The notes beneath the pieces are model-generated. The model searched no databases, was not told where the DNA came from, and worked only from the letters and a program-made list of their open reading frames with translations. Positions 43,335 to 52,800 of a DNA stretch of 64,000 nucleotides are shown here, one piece after another. Where the stretch lies: NCBI GenBank assembly GCA_963662985.1, contig OY760066.1, forward strand, positions 496,001 through 560,000, given 5' to 3'. The DNA comes from G963662985 sp963662985. Its GTDB lineage: Bacteria > Chloroflexota > Anaerolineae > Anaerolineales > UBA11579. Every line of letters begins with the position of its first letter. Positions within the stretch are counted from its first letter, which is position 1. The position numbers and the translations under genes were made by a program.

Positions 43335-45896
43335 GTGGAAAAACAAAACGATCAGCAAAAAAATTTGCGGATTGGTGTCTATATATGCCATTGCGGCTCA
43401 AATATCGCAAGCGTTGTAACACCTTCAGAAGTTGTTGAATATGCACAAACTTTACCAGGAGTCGTAGTTGCAAAAGAACATCATTATATGTGTTCGGACC
43501 CTGGTCAATCCTTGATTATCAATGATATTAAAGAATTAGGATTAGATCGTGTTGTGGTAGGGGCGTGTAGTGTAGCGATGCACGAACCAACTTTTCAAGC
43601 ATGTTTAGCCGAAGCAGGGTTAAATCCGTTTATGTTCCAGATGGCAAATATTCGGGAACATGCTTCATGGGTACATTCTCACGAAAAAGAAGCGGCTACA
43701 GAAAAAGCCAAGGATATTGTTGCTTCATCTGTTGCAAAAGTCCGCCATGTTTTACCATTGGAAAGATTCAAAGTACCCGTTACCAAACGAGCTCTGATTA
43801 TCGGCGGTGGGATTGCAGGTATTACCGCCGCATTAGATTTAGCGGATATGGAAATCGACACTTACTTAGTGGAAAAGTCTCCAACCATCGGGGGAAAAAT
43901 GTCTCAATTAGATAAAACATTTCCGACGATGGATTGTTCTATTTGTATTGAAGCGCCAAAAATGGTCGATGTTTCTAAAAATAAGAATATTCACTTAATC
44001 ACTTATGCAGAAGTGAAAGAAGTTAATGGCTATATTGGGAATTTTCAAGTAAAAGTTGAACGAAAGCCTCGTTTTGTGCTACCTGATTTATGTACAGGTT
44101 GTGGCTTATGTGAAGAAGTGTGTCCAGTGTCCGTACCCAATGAATTTGAAGAAGGGCTTGGTCCTCGCAAAGCAATCTACGTCCCTATGGCGCAAGCGGT
44201 GCCTTCTGTATATACCATTGATCGAGATGCCTGTATTGAATGTTATAAATGTGTTGAAGCTTGTGGTGATTTGCAAGCAATTAATTTTGCAGAAGAGCCT
44301 GAAGAAATCAACTTGGATGTCGGTACGATTATTGTTGCCACCGGGTATGATACTTGGGATCCATCTCCAATCGAAGAGTATGGGTTTAACCGATTTGAAA
44401 ATGTCACCACCATGATGGAGATTGAACGTTTGCATTGTGCCGGCGGCCCAACACTTGGAGACTTTGTTCGCCCATCTGATAGCAAGTTACCAAAATCATT
44501 AGGCCTAATTCAGTGTGTCGGCTCTCGAGACAAACGATATAACGAATACTGTTCTGGATTCTGTTGTATGTATACGATAAAGAATGCAATGATTCTCAAA
44601 TGGCTTTATCCTGAAATTGACATCACCATTTTTAGAATAGATATTCGTGCCCCTGGAAAAACCTATGAAGAGTTCTATGAACGCGCAAGGGACGCTGGCA
44701 TTCATTTTGTGCAAGGTCGTCCTGGAGAAATTCGAGAAGATCCAATTACGAAAAACTTAATAGTCCGTGCAGATAATCTTAGTCTAGGCAAACCAATGGA
44801 ATATGAGTTTGAAATGGTTGGATTAGCTACCGCAGCAGTTGCTTCAGAAGGGGCAATCGAATTAGGACGAACCCTGACTGTTTCAAATGATACCCATGGT
44901 TGGTTTATTGAATCTCACCCTAAATTAAAACCTATTGATACTGCAACAGAAGGAATTTATCTTGCTGGGTCAGCCCAAGGTCCCAAAGACATCCCGCAAA
45001 GTGTTGGCCAAGGCTCCGCAGCTGCCGGCCGTGCAGCCAGAGTGTTGAGCCATGATCAATGGGAGATTGACCCAATTGTTGCTTATGTTCATGAGGAACG
45101 TTGTTTAAATGCTAGTGGTGGAAAATGTGATAAATGTTTGCAAGCATGTCCCTATGGGGCAGTGATTTGCAAACCAGGCTCAGGAGAAGCATCATTCATA
45201 GTCTCTGCAAAATGCCAAGGTTGTGGCACTTGTGTGGCAGAATGTCCGAATAATGCCATCACCCAACATCATTTTACGGATGGTCAGATTTTAGCTCAAG
45301 TGCATGCTTTGTTAGATGAAAAACCAGAAGAAAAAGTTTTAGCTTACACATGCCGCTGGTGTAGTGGAATGGGAGCGGATAATGCGGGGGTGAGCCATTT
45401 TGAATATCCAGCAAATACACGCAATATTCTAGTGATGTGTGCCGGCCGAGTAGATTCAGATTTTGTAATGGAATCTTTCCGAATGGGTGCTGGTTCAGTG
45501 TTAGTGTCTGGATGTCATCCTCAAGATTGTCATTATATTGATGGACGAAACCACGCAGAAGATCGTATGCAAAAATTACATACCCAATTAGAAAAAATGG
45601 GCATTTCACCAGATCGTTTCCGCTTGGAATCTGTTTCTGCAACAGAAGGTGCAAAGTGGGCCACGATTATGAAAGAAATGAGCGAAACCGTTAAGAATCT
45701 AGGACCTGAAAAAATAAAAATCGAGAATGAAAAAGCTCGACCTCAATTAACTAAAAAATTAAAAAGAATGGTGGATGCCCCCGGTGTATCGGATGCAATT
45801 TCAGCGGATGAGCTAATTATTTTTAAAGGAGAAGAACAACTTAAAGAGAAAAAACTCTCCTCTGAAAAAGATATAGTAAAGGAGGTTGAGAAATGA
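43335..45896 (+). CDS. hdrA: HdrA-like bifurcating flavoprotein fused to an MvhD domain
   Basis: The 853-residue protein combines several parts. Residues 10-150 form the N-terminal HdrA domain with YICHCGSNIA. FAD is bound at about 156-165 (GGGIAGITAALDLAD), with an Fe-S site near TMDCSICIEAP. Ferredoxin-type clusters lie at about 253-330 (CTGCGLCEEVC, CIECYKCVEACG) and about 590-650 (CLNASGGKCDKCLQACP, CQGCGTCVAECP). From about 668 to 770 there is an MvhD-like 2Fe-2S domain (TCRWCSGMGADNAG, CAGRVDSDF, GCHPQDCHY). The HdrA flavin can split electron pairs between high- and low-potential acceptors. The GTG at 43335 has GGAGG eight bases upstream; TTG at 43332 is the alternative. It overlaps hdrC by four bases. 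Confidence 0.9.
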   Translation: MEKQNDQQKNLRIGVYICHCGSNIASVVTPSEVVEYAQTLPGVVVAKEHHYMCSDPGQSLIINDIKELGLDRVVVGACSVAMHEPTFQACLAEAGLNPFMFQMANIREHASWVHSHEKEAATEKAKDIVASSVAKVRHVLPLERFKVPVTKRALIIGGGIAGITAALDLADMEIDTYLVEKSPTIGGKMSQLDKTFPTMDCSICIEAPKMVDVSKNKNIHLITYAEVKEVNGYIGNFQVKVERKPRFVLPDLCTGCGLCEEVCPVSVPNEFEEGLGPRKAIYVPMAQAVPSVYTIDRDACIECYKCVEACGDLQAINFAEEPEEINLDVGTIIVATGYDTWDPSPIEEYGFNRFENVTTMMEIERLHCAGGPTLGDFVRPSDSKLPKSLGLIQCVGSRDKRYNEYCSGFCCMYTIKNAMILKWLYPEIDITIFRIDIRAPGKTYEEFYERARDAGIHFVQGRPGEIREDPITKNLIVRADNLSLGKPMEYEFEMVGLATAAVASEGAIELGRTLTVSNDTHGWFIESHPKLKPIDTATEGIYLAGSAQGPKDIPQSVGQGSAAAGRAARVLSHDQWEIDPIVAYVHEERCLNASGGKCDKCLQACPYGAVICKPGSGEASFIVSAKCQGCGTCVAECPNNAITQHHFTDGQILAQVHALLDEKPEEKVLAYTCRWCSGMGADNAGVSHFEYPANTRNILVMCAGRVDSDFVMESFRMGAGSVLVSGCHPQDCHYIDGRNHAEDRMQKLHTQLEKMGISPDRFRLESVSATEGAKWATIMKEMSETVKNLGPEKIKIENEKARPQLTKKLKRMVDAPGVSDAISADELIIFKGEEQLKEKKLSSEKDIVKEVEK

Positions 45897-46438
45897 GCCG
45901 AGTAGTTACTAATCCTTTTTTAGAAGAAGTTTTAAATGATATGAATGGTGATCAAGTATTACAGTGTTATCAATGTGGCACTTGCACTGGATCATGCCCG
46001 ATGATTGAGCAGATGCAATATGGTCCGCGGAAAATACTTTCGATGATCCAATTGGGGATGGAAGAAGAAGTACTCAAATCACCTGATATTTGGTTTTGTG
46101 TTTCTTGCTATTCATGTACAAACCGATGCCCACGCGAAATACCAATCACTCGTTTGATGGGCACGTTAAGAAAAATGGCAATAGCACGAGGGTGGGCAAA
46201 ACATCATGAAGTGAATTTTGGAAATGCTTTTGCGACTACGATTAAAAACCATGGTCGTATATATGAATCCGCCATGATGGCTCGCTATTTTATTACTGCG
46301 ATGGATATCAAAGGATTGATTGCACTTGCGCCGATTGGCATCAAAATGTTTTTAAAAGGAAAAATTCCTCTCCTGCCAGATAACATCAAAAAACCAAAGT
46401 CGATGCAACCATTATGTGAGATTCAAGAAAAGGAGTAG
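45893..46438 (+). CDS. hdrC: HdrC-like iron-sulfur subunit
   Basis: This 181-residue protein has two 4Fe-4S motifs, CYQCGTCTGSCP and CVSCYSCTNRCP, as in heterodisulfide reductase subunit C. It links HdrA with HdrB. The start codon overlaps the hdrA stop (ATGA) and hdrB starts three bases after its own stop, so HdrA, HdrC and HdrB form one translational unit. Confidence 0.92.
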   Translation: MSRVVTNPFLEEVLNDMNGDQVLQCYQCGTCTGSCPMIEQMQYGPRKILSMIQLGMEEEVLKSPDIWFCVSCYSCTNRCPREIPITRLMGTLRKMAIARGWAKHHEVNFGNAFATTIKNHGRIYESAMMARYFITAMDIKGLIALAPIGIKMFLKGKIPLLPDNIKKPKSMQPLCEIQEKE

Positions 46439-46441
46439 CCC

Positions 46442-47305
46442 ATGAAATTTGCATATTATCCTGGTTGCAGTCTGACAAAGTTAGAAAAAGAATTTGATCT
46501 TTCCACGCGCGCTTCTTTTGCAAAATTAGGCATTGAGTTAATTGAATTAGAAGATTGGAATTGCTGTGGCACTGTTCATATGGATACTTGTAGTCCAAAT
46601 GCAGATATCATGCTTTCTGGTCGAAATCTTGCAATTGCTGAAGCAATGGAATTAGACACGGTTGTTGCACCATGTAGTGGTTGTTATTTGAATTTGCAAT
46701 TAGCCCGAAACTCCTTTAAGAATACCCCTAAATTAAAAGATCAAATGAATGCAAATTTACAAGATGGACTTCAATTGAATAAAGACATCCGCGTAATGCA
46801 TCCACTCTATACGCTTATTTATGATTATGGTCTTGAAAAAATAAAAGAACAAGTAGTGAGCCCACTAGAGGGTTGGAAAGTCGCAAGTTATTCGGGATGT
46901 ATGCTCACTCGCCCCAAGGATATTTATGACAGTCCAGAAAACCCAACAGGCTTAGATGATTTAGCGATCACATTGGGAGCTGAAGTGGTTGATTTTGATA
47001 TGAAAGCAAAATGCTGTGGAGGTTCACTAGCAACAAGCCACATCAAAATTGCATCTGAAATGACAGGAAATATATTGTCATCTGCGAAAAAAGCCGATGC
47101 ACAAGTGGTTTCATTAGCTTGTCCAATGTGTCACACTGTCCTAGATGGCTATCAAAATATAGCTGGCAGAATTCTAAAAGAAGAGCTAGAAATTCCAGTT
47201 TTATATTTTACACAATTACTCGGATTAGCCCTTGGATTAAAACCAAAAGAATTAGGCATCGATCGTCATATGACATCTGCAAAACCATTAGTCTCCATGA
47301 TTTAA
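46442..47305 (+). CDS. hdrB: HdrB-like subunit with two intact CCG domains
   Basis: This 287-residue protein contains two cysteine-rich CCG domains. The first has Cys9, Cys41-Cys42, Cys78 and Cys81 (CX31CCX35CXXC). The second has Cys153, Cys191-Cys192, Cys227 and Cys230 (CX37CCX34CXXC). In methanogens these motifs hold the two unusual non-cubane 4Fe-4S clusters that cleave the CoM-S-S-CoB disulfide. All residues are present, so the site should be built. The physiological disulfide or other acceptor in this organism is unknown. Confidence 0.92.
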   Translation: MKFAYYPGCSLTKLEKEFDLSTRASFAKLGIELIELEDWNCCGTVHMDTCSPNADIMLSGRNLAIAEAMELDTVVAPCSGCYLNLQLARNSFKNTPKLKDQMNANLQDGLQLNKDIRVMHPLYTLIYDYGLEKIKEQVVSPLEGWKVASYSGCMLTRPKDIYDSPENPTGLDDLAITLGAEVVDFDMKAKCCGGSLATSHIKIASEMTGNILSSAKKADAQVVSLACPMCHTVLDGYQNIAGRILKEELEIPVLYFTQLLGLALGLKPKELGIDRHMTSAKPLVSMI

Positions 47306-47316
47306 AGGAAAATAGA

Positions 47317-48285
47317 ATGAATAGAGGAAGCACGCTAAAGCATATTAATTCAAAAGAGATTATGATTGAAAGAAAAATGGTGACATATCATGATATCCTA
47401 ACTTGGGATTTAGGACGATGTGTTGGTTGTCAGATATGTACCTTGACTTGTCCTAAAGATGCCCTAATTCCTGTACATGCAAAAATAGAAAATGGTCGCA
47501 TGACACAAATAGGGCATGTGGATGTAGATCCTGATAAATGTGTGTTTTGTGGTATGTGTGTGCCAACTTGTCCGAACAATGCGATTTCATTAAAAATAAA
47601 TGGTGAAGATAAAATCCCTGTGCAAGAATATGATACCTATCCTGAGATTATTGCATCTATTGAATTTGATCCAACAAAATTTGATTGGGATCGAAAAGAT
47701 TTTGTAATTGATAATTGTCCTACAACTTCAATTGCATTTGATCAAAATGAGCAAACCCTAGTTGTTGATCAATCTACCTGTATTCATTGCCGGCAATGTG
47801 AAGTTGCCAGTCATGGTGCATTTTCAGTAAAACAAGCTTGGGAAGGGAGCGTTGCTCTTAAAAAAGAATTATGTGTTGAAGATTGTTTGGCATGTTCAGA
47901 TGTGTGCCCAACAAGAGCATTATACATTGACGAAAATCAACAAATCGCTTTAGCAGATTATTATTGCATCAAATGCGGTGCTTGTATGAATATTTGTCCA
48001 GTTCAACCAATTTATCAAACAACTGAAATTTCTTTTGAATCTCAAGGAATGAATTTTATACGTCAACGAGAAGAATTACAAAATGCTTCAGAGCTTCCCA
48101 TTCTAGTGGAACGTTGGCGCATCAACCACTCTCCTATTGAAAGTGCAGCTTGGTTACATGCATTAATGCGCCTTGCAGATGATAAAGCAGGGATGGTTGA
48201 AATTGATAGAAAACGAGCATTAAAACGAAAAGATTTACTAAGTGCCCTTAAAGATGCCAATCTTTTTATGATTGATGACTTATGA
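47317..48285 (+). CDS. Polyferredoxin at the end of the AOR-Hdr operon
   Basis: This 322-residue protein has five ferredoxin-type cysteine groups. The first, second, fourth and fifth are complete (Cys35-Cys38-Cys41-Cys45; CVFCGMCVPTC; CVEDCLACSDVC; CIKCGACMNIC). The third reads CIHCRQCEVASH and lacks the fourth Cys. A segment of about 60 residues without Cys ends the protein. It starts 11 bases after hdrB with AAAGGAA upstream; a longer frame from 47119 lies inside hdrB and is rejected. It resembles polyferredoxins of methanogen FwdF/MvhB type and may connect the complex to the ferredoxin pool. Confidence 0.85.
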   Translation: MNRGSTLKHINSKEIMIERKMVTYHDILTWDLGRCVGCQICTLTCPKDALIPVHAKIENGRMTQIGHVDVDPDKCVFCGMCVPTCPNNAISLKINGEDKIPVQEYDTYPEIIASIEFDPTKFDWDRKDFVIDNCPTTSIAFDQNEQTLVVDQSTCIHCRQCEVASHGAFSVKQAWEGSVALKKELCVEDCLACSDVCPTRALYIDENQQIALADYYCIKCGACMNICPVQPIYQTTEISFESQGMNFIRQREELQNASELPILVERWRINHSPIESAAWLHALMRLADDKAGMVEIDRKRALKRKDLLSALKDANLFMIDDL

Positions 48286-48330
48286 CGAAAACTTTAAAAA
48301 GAAAAAGTTCCAAAAATGTATTGAGGTCTT

Positions 48331-48993
48331 ATGAATAAGGGATTAATCATATCTTTTAGTGGGTTAGATGGTTCAGGGAAAACAACTCAAATGAAGCTCT
48401 TAATGGATAAATTAAGAGAATTAAATTACCCTATTAAATACAATTATGTTAGGTTTGCTTGTACAAAACGAATAAATAAAATAAAAAGTGTCTTAGAAAA
48501 AAATAATGATGAATCTTACTCTATAGCCAATGCACAAGCTGAAAATGATGATGATCTAAAAAAAGATTCAATCTTTCGCCGTTTATATCTATACATAGCT
48601 TATCTGGATTTGATTTTAGAATACCTCATTATTCGTTTTCACAAGAAACAAGGTCATGTAGTAATTTGTGATAGATATTATTGGGATTGTTATGTAATCT
48701 TTCAATATAAAGAAATATTTAAACCGATTGATAAATATATATGGTCTCACATAAAAAGAATCGCAATTGAACCTGATATTCCGCTTTATTTTAAAATTTC
48801 AGCAGAGGATGCTTATCAAAGAATTATGGATCGTGAGGATGATTTTGAAAGTCTTTCTCGTCTAAAAAAACGAATTGAATTATATGAAAAAGTTGAGCTA
48901 ACTGTTAATTGGGAAATCATTGATGCGACCAAACCAATCGAAGAAATTCAAAATAGAATTTGGAATGAAGTGCAAGAAGTGATTTCAAATTAA
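48331..48993 (+). CDS. Thymidylate-kinase-like P-loop protein
   Basis: This 220-residue protein has P-loop GLDGSGKTTQM (residues about 11-21), the DRYYWDCYV motif in the middle (compare DRY of dTMP kinases) and DREDDFESLSRL in the lid region. Sequence divergence and a 15-residue acidic insert suggest a paralogue and not necessarily the housekeeping tmk. It may phosphorylate a nucleotide or another small molecule. It lies 45 bases after the polyferredoxin but has no obvious link to it. Confidence 0.7.
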   Translation: MNKGLIISFSGLDGSGKTTQMKLLMDKLRELNYPIKYNYVRFACTKRINKIKSVLEKNNDESYSIANAQAENDDDLKKDSIFRRLYLYIAYLDLILEYLIIRFHKKQGHVVICDRYYWDCYVIFQYKEIFKPIDKYIWSHIKRIAIEPDIPLYFKISAEDAYQRIMDREDDFESLSRLKKRIELYEKVELTVNWEIIDATKPIEEIQNRIWNEVQEVISN

Positions 48994-49065
48994 CACAAAA
49001 TGGGGAGAGAAAATAATATCTATTCATTCCAAAAATCTTGGTTATAAACTAACAATGAGTAAAAA

Positions 49066-49668
49066 CTAAATAGGCTGTGTTAATAAAGAAGAGATTTTTT
49101 GAAAATCTTCTTTCATCGTTGTCAACGAATCAGGTTGATATAAACCAACAGCAGGGTGAAAAGTGGGGAAGAGAAAACATTTTCCATAAGAACTTTTTAT
49201 TTCAAAAGATTTGCCATGATCGATAAAAATGCCTGAATAGTGAATATGGCATATAGAAGTGAGATAGTCAGAAGCAATTTTTCCTAAAGTCACTAAAATA
49301 AGAGGCTGAATAATTTTAATTTGTGAAATTAAAAATGGAGAATAAACTTGAATTTCTTCTTTACTAGGAGATCGATTATCAGGAAGTTTATCTTTAATTA
49401 TATTAGTTATATACACTTCTTTTCTAGTAAGACTGATTGATTCCATTAATTCATCAAAAATTTTCCCGGCCTTGCCTTGGAAGTGATGTCCTGTTTTAGC
49501 TTCATAATACCCTGGTGCTTCAGCGATAAACATCACTTTTGCATAATGGTTTCCTTCTCCCACCACAGGTAAAAAATCATTTTCAATTCGGTGTTGGTAG
49601 AGGGGAGAAGAACTCAATCCAATGATTTCATCTCTAATATTCTTTAATTGATTGTATCTTTCATCCAT
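49066..49668 (-). CDS. Uracil-DNA glycosylase, family 4/5-like
   Basis: This 200-residue DNA repair enzyme has motif 1 AEAPGYYEAKTGHHFQGKAG (family 4: GEAPG...GrPFvGrAG), VYITNIIKDKLPDNRSPSKEE and TFHPAVGLY as the second active-site motif. The four Cys that bind the 4Fe-4S cluster in typical family 4 enzymes are not seen in their usual places, so the cluster may be missing. It would remove uracil from DNA. Single gene; the ribosome site is GGAG. Confidence 0.75.
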   Translation of the reverse strand: MDERYNQLKNIRDEIIGLSSSPLYQHRIENDFLPVVGEGNHYAKVMFIAEAPGYYEAKTGHHFQGKAGKIFDELMESISLTRKEVYITNIIKDKLPDNRSPSKEEIQVYSPFLISQIKIIQPLILVTLGKIASDYLTSICHIHYSGIFIDHGKSFEIKSSYGKCFLFPTFHPAVGLYQPDSLTTMKEDFQKISSLLTQPI

Positions 49669-49733
49669 ATTTTTTCTCCTAATACACTTAATTATATATC
49701 ATTCATTCTTATTTTTTTATCCTCACCAATATT

Positions 49734-49767
49734 CGTTGTTTATAGACAACGTTTAAATTGCTATAAT
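49734..49767 (+). promoter_or_regulatory. Pullulanase promoter region with palindromic operator
   Basis: TATAAT lies at 49762-49767. Where a -35 box should be there is a palindrome CGTTGTTTATAGACAACG (49734-49751, perfect 6-bp arms). The lack of a good -35 box and the operator position suit an activator, perhaps the MalT-like protein encoded downstream, or a repressor. Confidence 0.5.
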
Positions 49768-49818
49768 TAATTTACCCTAAAACCAATTTGATAATTTATA
49801 AAATTCTCAGGAGGAAAA

Positions 49819-52800
49819 ATGAAACCGTTTCGATTGATGAAAACAATATTTATGCTTATTGTTTTTTTGCTTATGTTCACCTTGCTCGCACCACAACAAG
49901 TATTAGGAACGAGCAATCAACAAAGTACAGTATGTGAGGTAGCAACCTTGCATTATCACAGAATGAATGCAGATTATGATGATTGGGGATTGCATATCTG
50001 GGGGCAAAATGATGTTTCAGGAGTCACCTGGACAAGCCCATTTATGCCGACTGGCAGTGATGAATACGGACTTATTTGGGAAGTCCCCATGAAAGCAGAT
50101 GCTAGTTCATTAAATTATATTGTTCATCTCGGAGATCAAAAAGATCCGGGTCCTGATCAACTAATGACTTTCGCTGAAGTTGGATGTGAGATTTGGTTAC
50201 TCGAAGGAGAAGAAACACAATATACAAGTACAGATCAAGCATTAGCAGGTGCTCCCCCATCTGTTGAATATTCTCAAGCACCTGAACTTGAAGAGAATCA
50301 AACCCTTATTCATTATCGACGCCTTAAAAACGATTATACTTCTTGGGGGCTCCATGTTTGGGGGCCAACTAATCTCGAAGTTGAAGTTACATGGACGTCT
50401 CCTTTGCTTCCAACAGGACAAGATGAATACGGTTTGTATTGGGTCATAGACATGCAAGAGGATGCCCCGAATGTCAACTTCATCGTTCATAAGGGAGATG
50501 AAAAAGATCCTGGACCAGACCAAATGTTAGATTTTGCAGAAAAAGGACGTGAGATCTGGCTTATTCAAGGAAGTGGCACACAATTTACAAACCAGGAGGA
50601 AGCCATGACTGCAATAGAACTTGCATCAGTGGGTGACATCACAAAATTACGTAGTTATTGGGTCTCCAATGAATACATTGTTTGGCCTGAAGCTATCGAT
50701 ATGAATTTCAACTATAATTTAATTTATAGCTCAGAAGCAGCCATTCAAGTAATGCCTGAAGGAATCAATGGAATAGATGGTGCAATACAACTTGAATACG
50801 TGCAAACTGGCTTGCCAGAAGATATTCTCACCAAGTTTCCACATTTAAGTGGGCTAGAAGTTTTCCGAATTCCTTCAGATCAACTAAATCAAATTCCTGA
50901 TATCCTCCGAAGCCAATATGGGATAGCTGTATATAATTCCGATGAAAAACTTACCGACTTAACCGGTTTACAAATCCCAGGCGTTTTGGATGATTTATTT
51001 GCTTATGATGGTGATTTGGGGATAAGTTGGGATGGAGACACCCCCACCTTCCGTGTCTGGGCACCAACTGCTTCAAATGTAATGATGCGGCTTTATCGAG
51101 AAGCGGATGAAAACTCACAAGGTATCCCGATCGTAATGCATTATGATGAAGAGACTGGCACTTGGGTTAAAGAAGGAAAAACAGATTGGTATGGTGATTT
51201 TTATCGTTATGAAGTAGAAGTATATATGCCTTCAGAAGGTAAAGTTGTTAAAAATGAAGTAACCGATCCCTATTCTTTGGCCTTGTCTATCAATAGTGCT
51301 TTTAGCATGATTGTAGATATTAATGATCCTGAATTATTCCCTGATGGTTGGGGAGTATTTCAAAAGCCAGCAATAGCTGCGCCAGAAGATATTGTGTTAT
51401 ATGAACTTCATGTCAGAGATTTTTCAATTAATGATCAAACAGTCCCAGAAAATGAAAGAGGTACTTTTGCAGCGTTCACTGAAATCGATTCAAACGGGAT
51501 GCAACATTTACAAAAACTTTCAAATGCTGGGCTAACCCATGTTCATTTATTGCCAGTTTTTGATATTGCCACTATAAATGAAAACAAAGCTGAATGGGCA
51601 TCTCCCTCTTTTGAAGAGTTATCCAGTTATCCATCAGATTCACCTCAACAACAAGAATTAATTAATGCCACTCGCACCGAAGATGGATTTAACTGGGGGT
51701 ATGATCCTTATCATTATTCAGTGCCAGAGGGTAGTTATGCAACAGATCCAAATGGCACAACTCGTATTCTTGAATTCCGCGAAATGGTAATGAGTTTAAA
51801 TAATGCCGGCTTGAGAGTGGTGATGGATGTGGTCTATAACCATACCAATGCCTCTGGCTTAAGTGACAAATCTGTCTTAGATAAGATTGTTCCAGGATAT
51901 TATTACCGATTGAATGGGAATGGTGTTGTTGAAAATTCTACTTGTTGTTCAAACACTGCAAGTGAAAATTATATGATGGAAAAACTTATGATTGATTCCG
52001 TGTTGACCTGGGCTACAGCATATAAGGTAGATGGTTTCCGATTTGACTTGATGGGACATCATATGGTGGACAATATGGTAAAACTTCGCGAAACACTTGA
52101 TGGATTAACAATAGAAGAAGATGGCGTTGATGGTGCATCCATCTATCTATATGGCGAAGGGTGGGATTTTGGAGAAGTTGCCAATACCGCCCGTGGAATT
52201 AATGCAACCCAAGCCAATCTTGCAGGCACTGGAATCGGCACATTCAATGACCGTATTCGCGATGCTGCTCGTGGTGGCACACCATTTGATGGTTTTCAAG
52301 AACAAGGATTTGTAAATGGATTATATACAAACCCAAATGAAGCAGATTCTCGAACATCCGACGAACAATTAGACTCGTTGCTCGCTTTCACAGACATCAT
52401 TCGTTTAAGTTTAGCTGGCAATCTTGCAGATTATGTTTTTACTGCCTATGATGGAAATCAAATAAAAGGTAGTGAGGTTGTATATAATGGAAACCCAGGT
52501 GCTGGTTATACAGCAGATCCACAAGAAAATATTGTCTATGTTTCTGCCCATGATAACGAAACATTGTTTGATTTGATTCAGGCAAAAGCGCCTGTGTCAA
52601 CCAGCCTTGAAGATCGTGTTCGTATGCAAAATATGGGGCTTGATCTTGTTGCTCTCAGTCAAGGAGTTCCTTTCTTCCATGCAGGTTCGGAATTGTTACG
52701 TTCAAAAGATCTAGATTCTGATAGTTACGATTCTGGCGATTGGTTTAATCGGCTAGATTTTACTTATCAAAGCAATAACTGGGGAGTAGGGTTACCCATT

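Noticed and set aside
47119..47316. Possible longer N-terminus of the polyferredoxin reaching into hdrB
   Set aside because: The first conserved cysteine motif appears only after the ATG at 47317, which has AAAGGAA at correct spacing. The upstream part is out-of-frame hdrB.
40866..48285. Benzoyl-CoA reductase class II (BamB-I) cluster
   Set aside because: AOR, ferredoxin and Hdr-like genes match in type, but NuoEFG-like subunits and any ring-cleavage or beta-oxidation genes of the pathway are absent.
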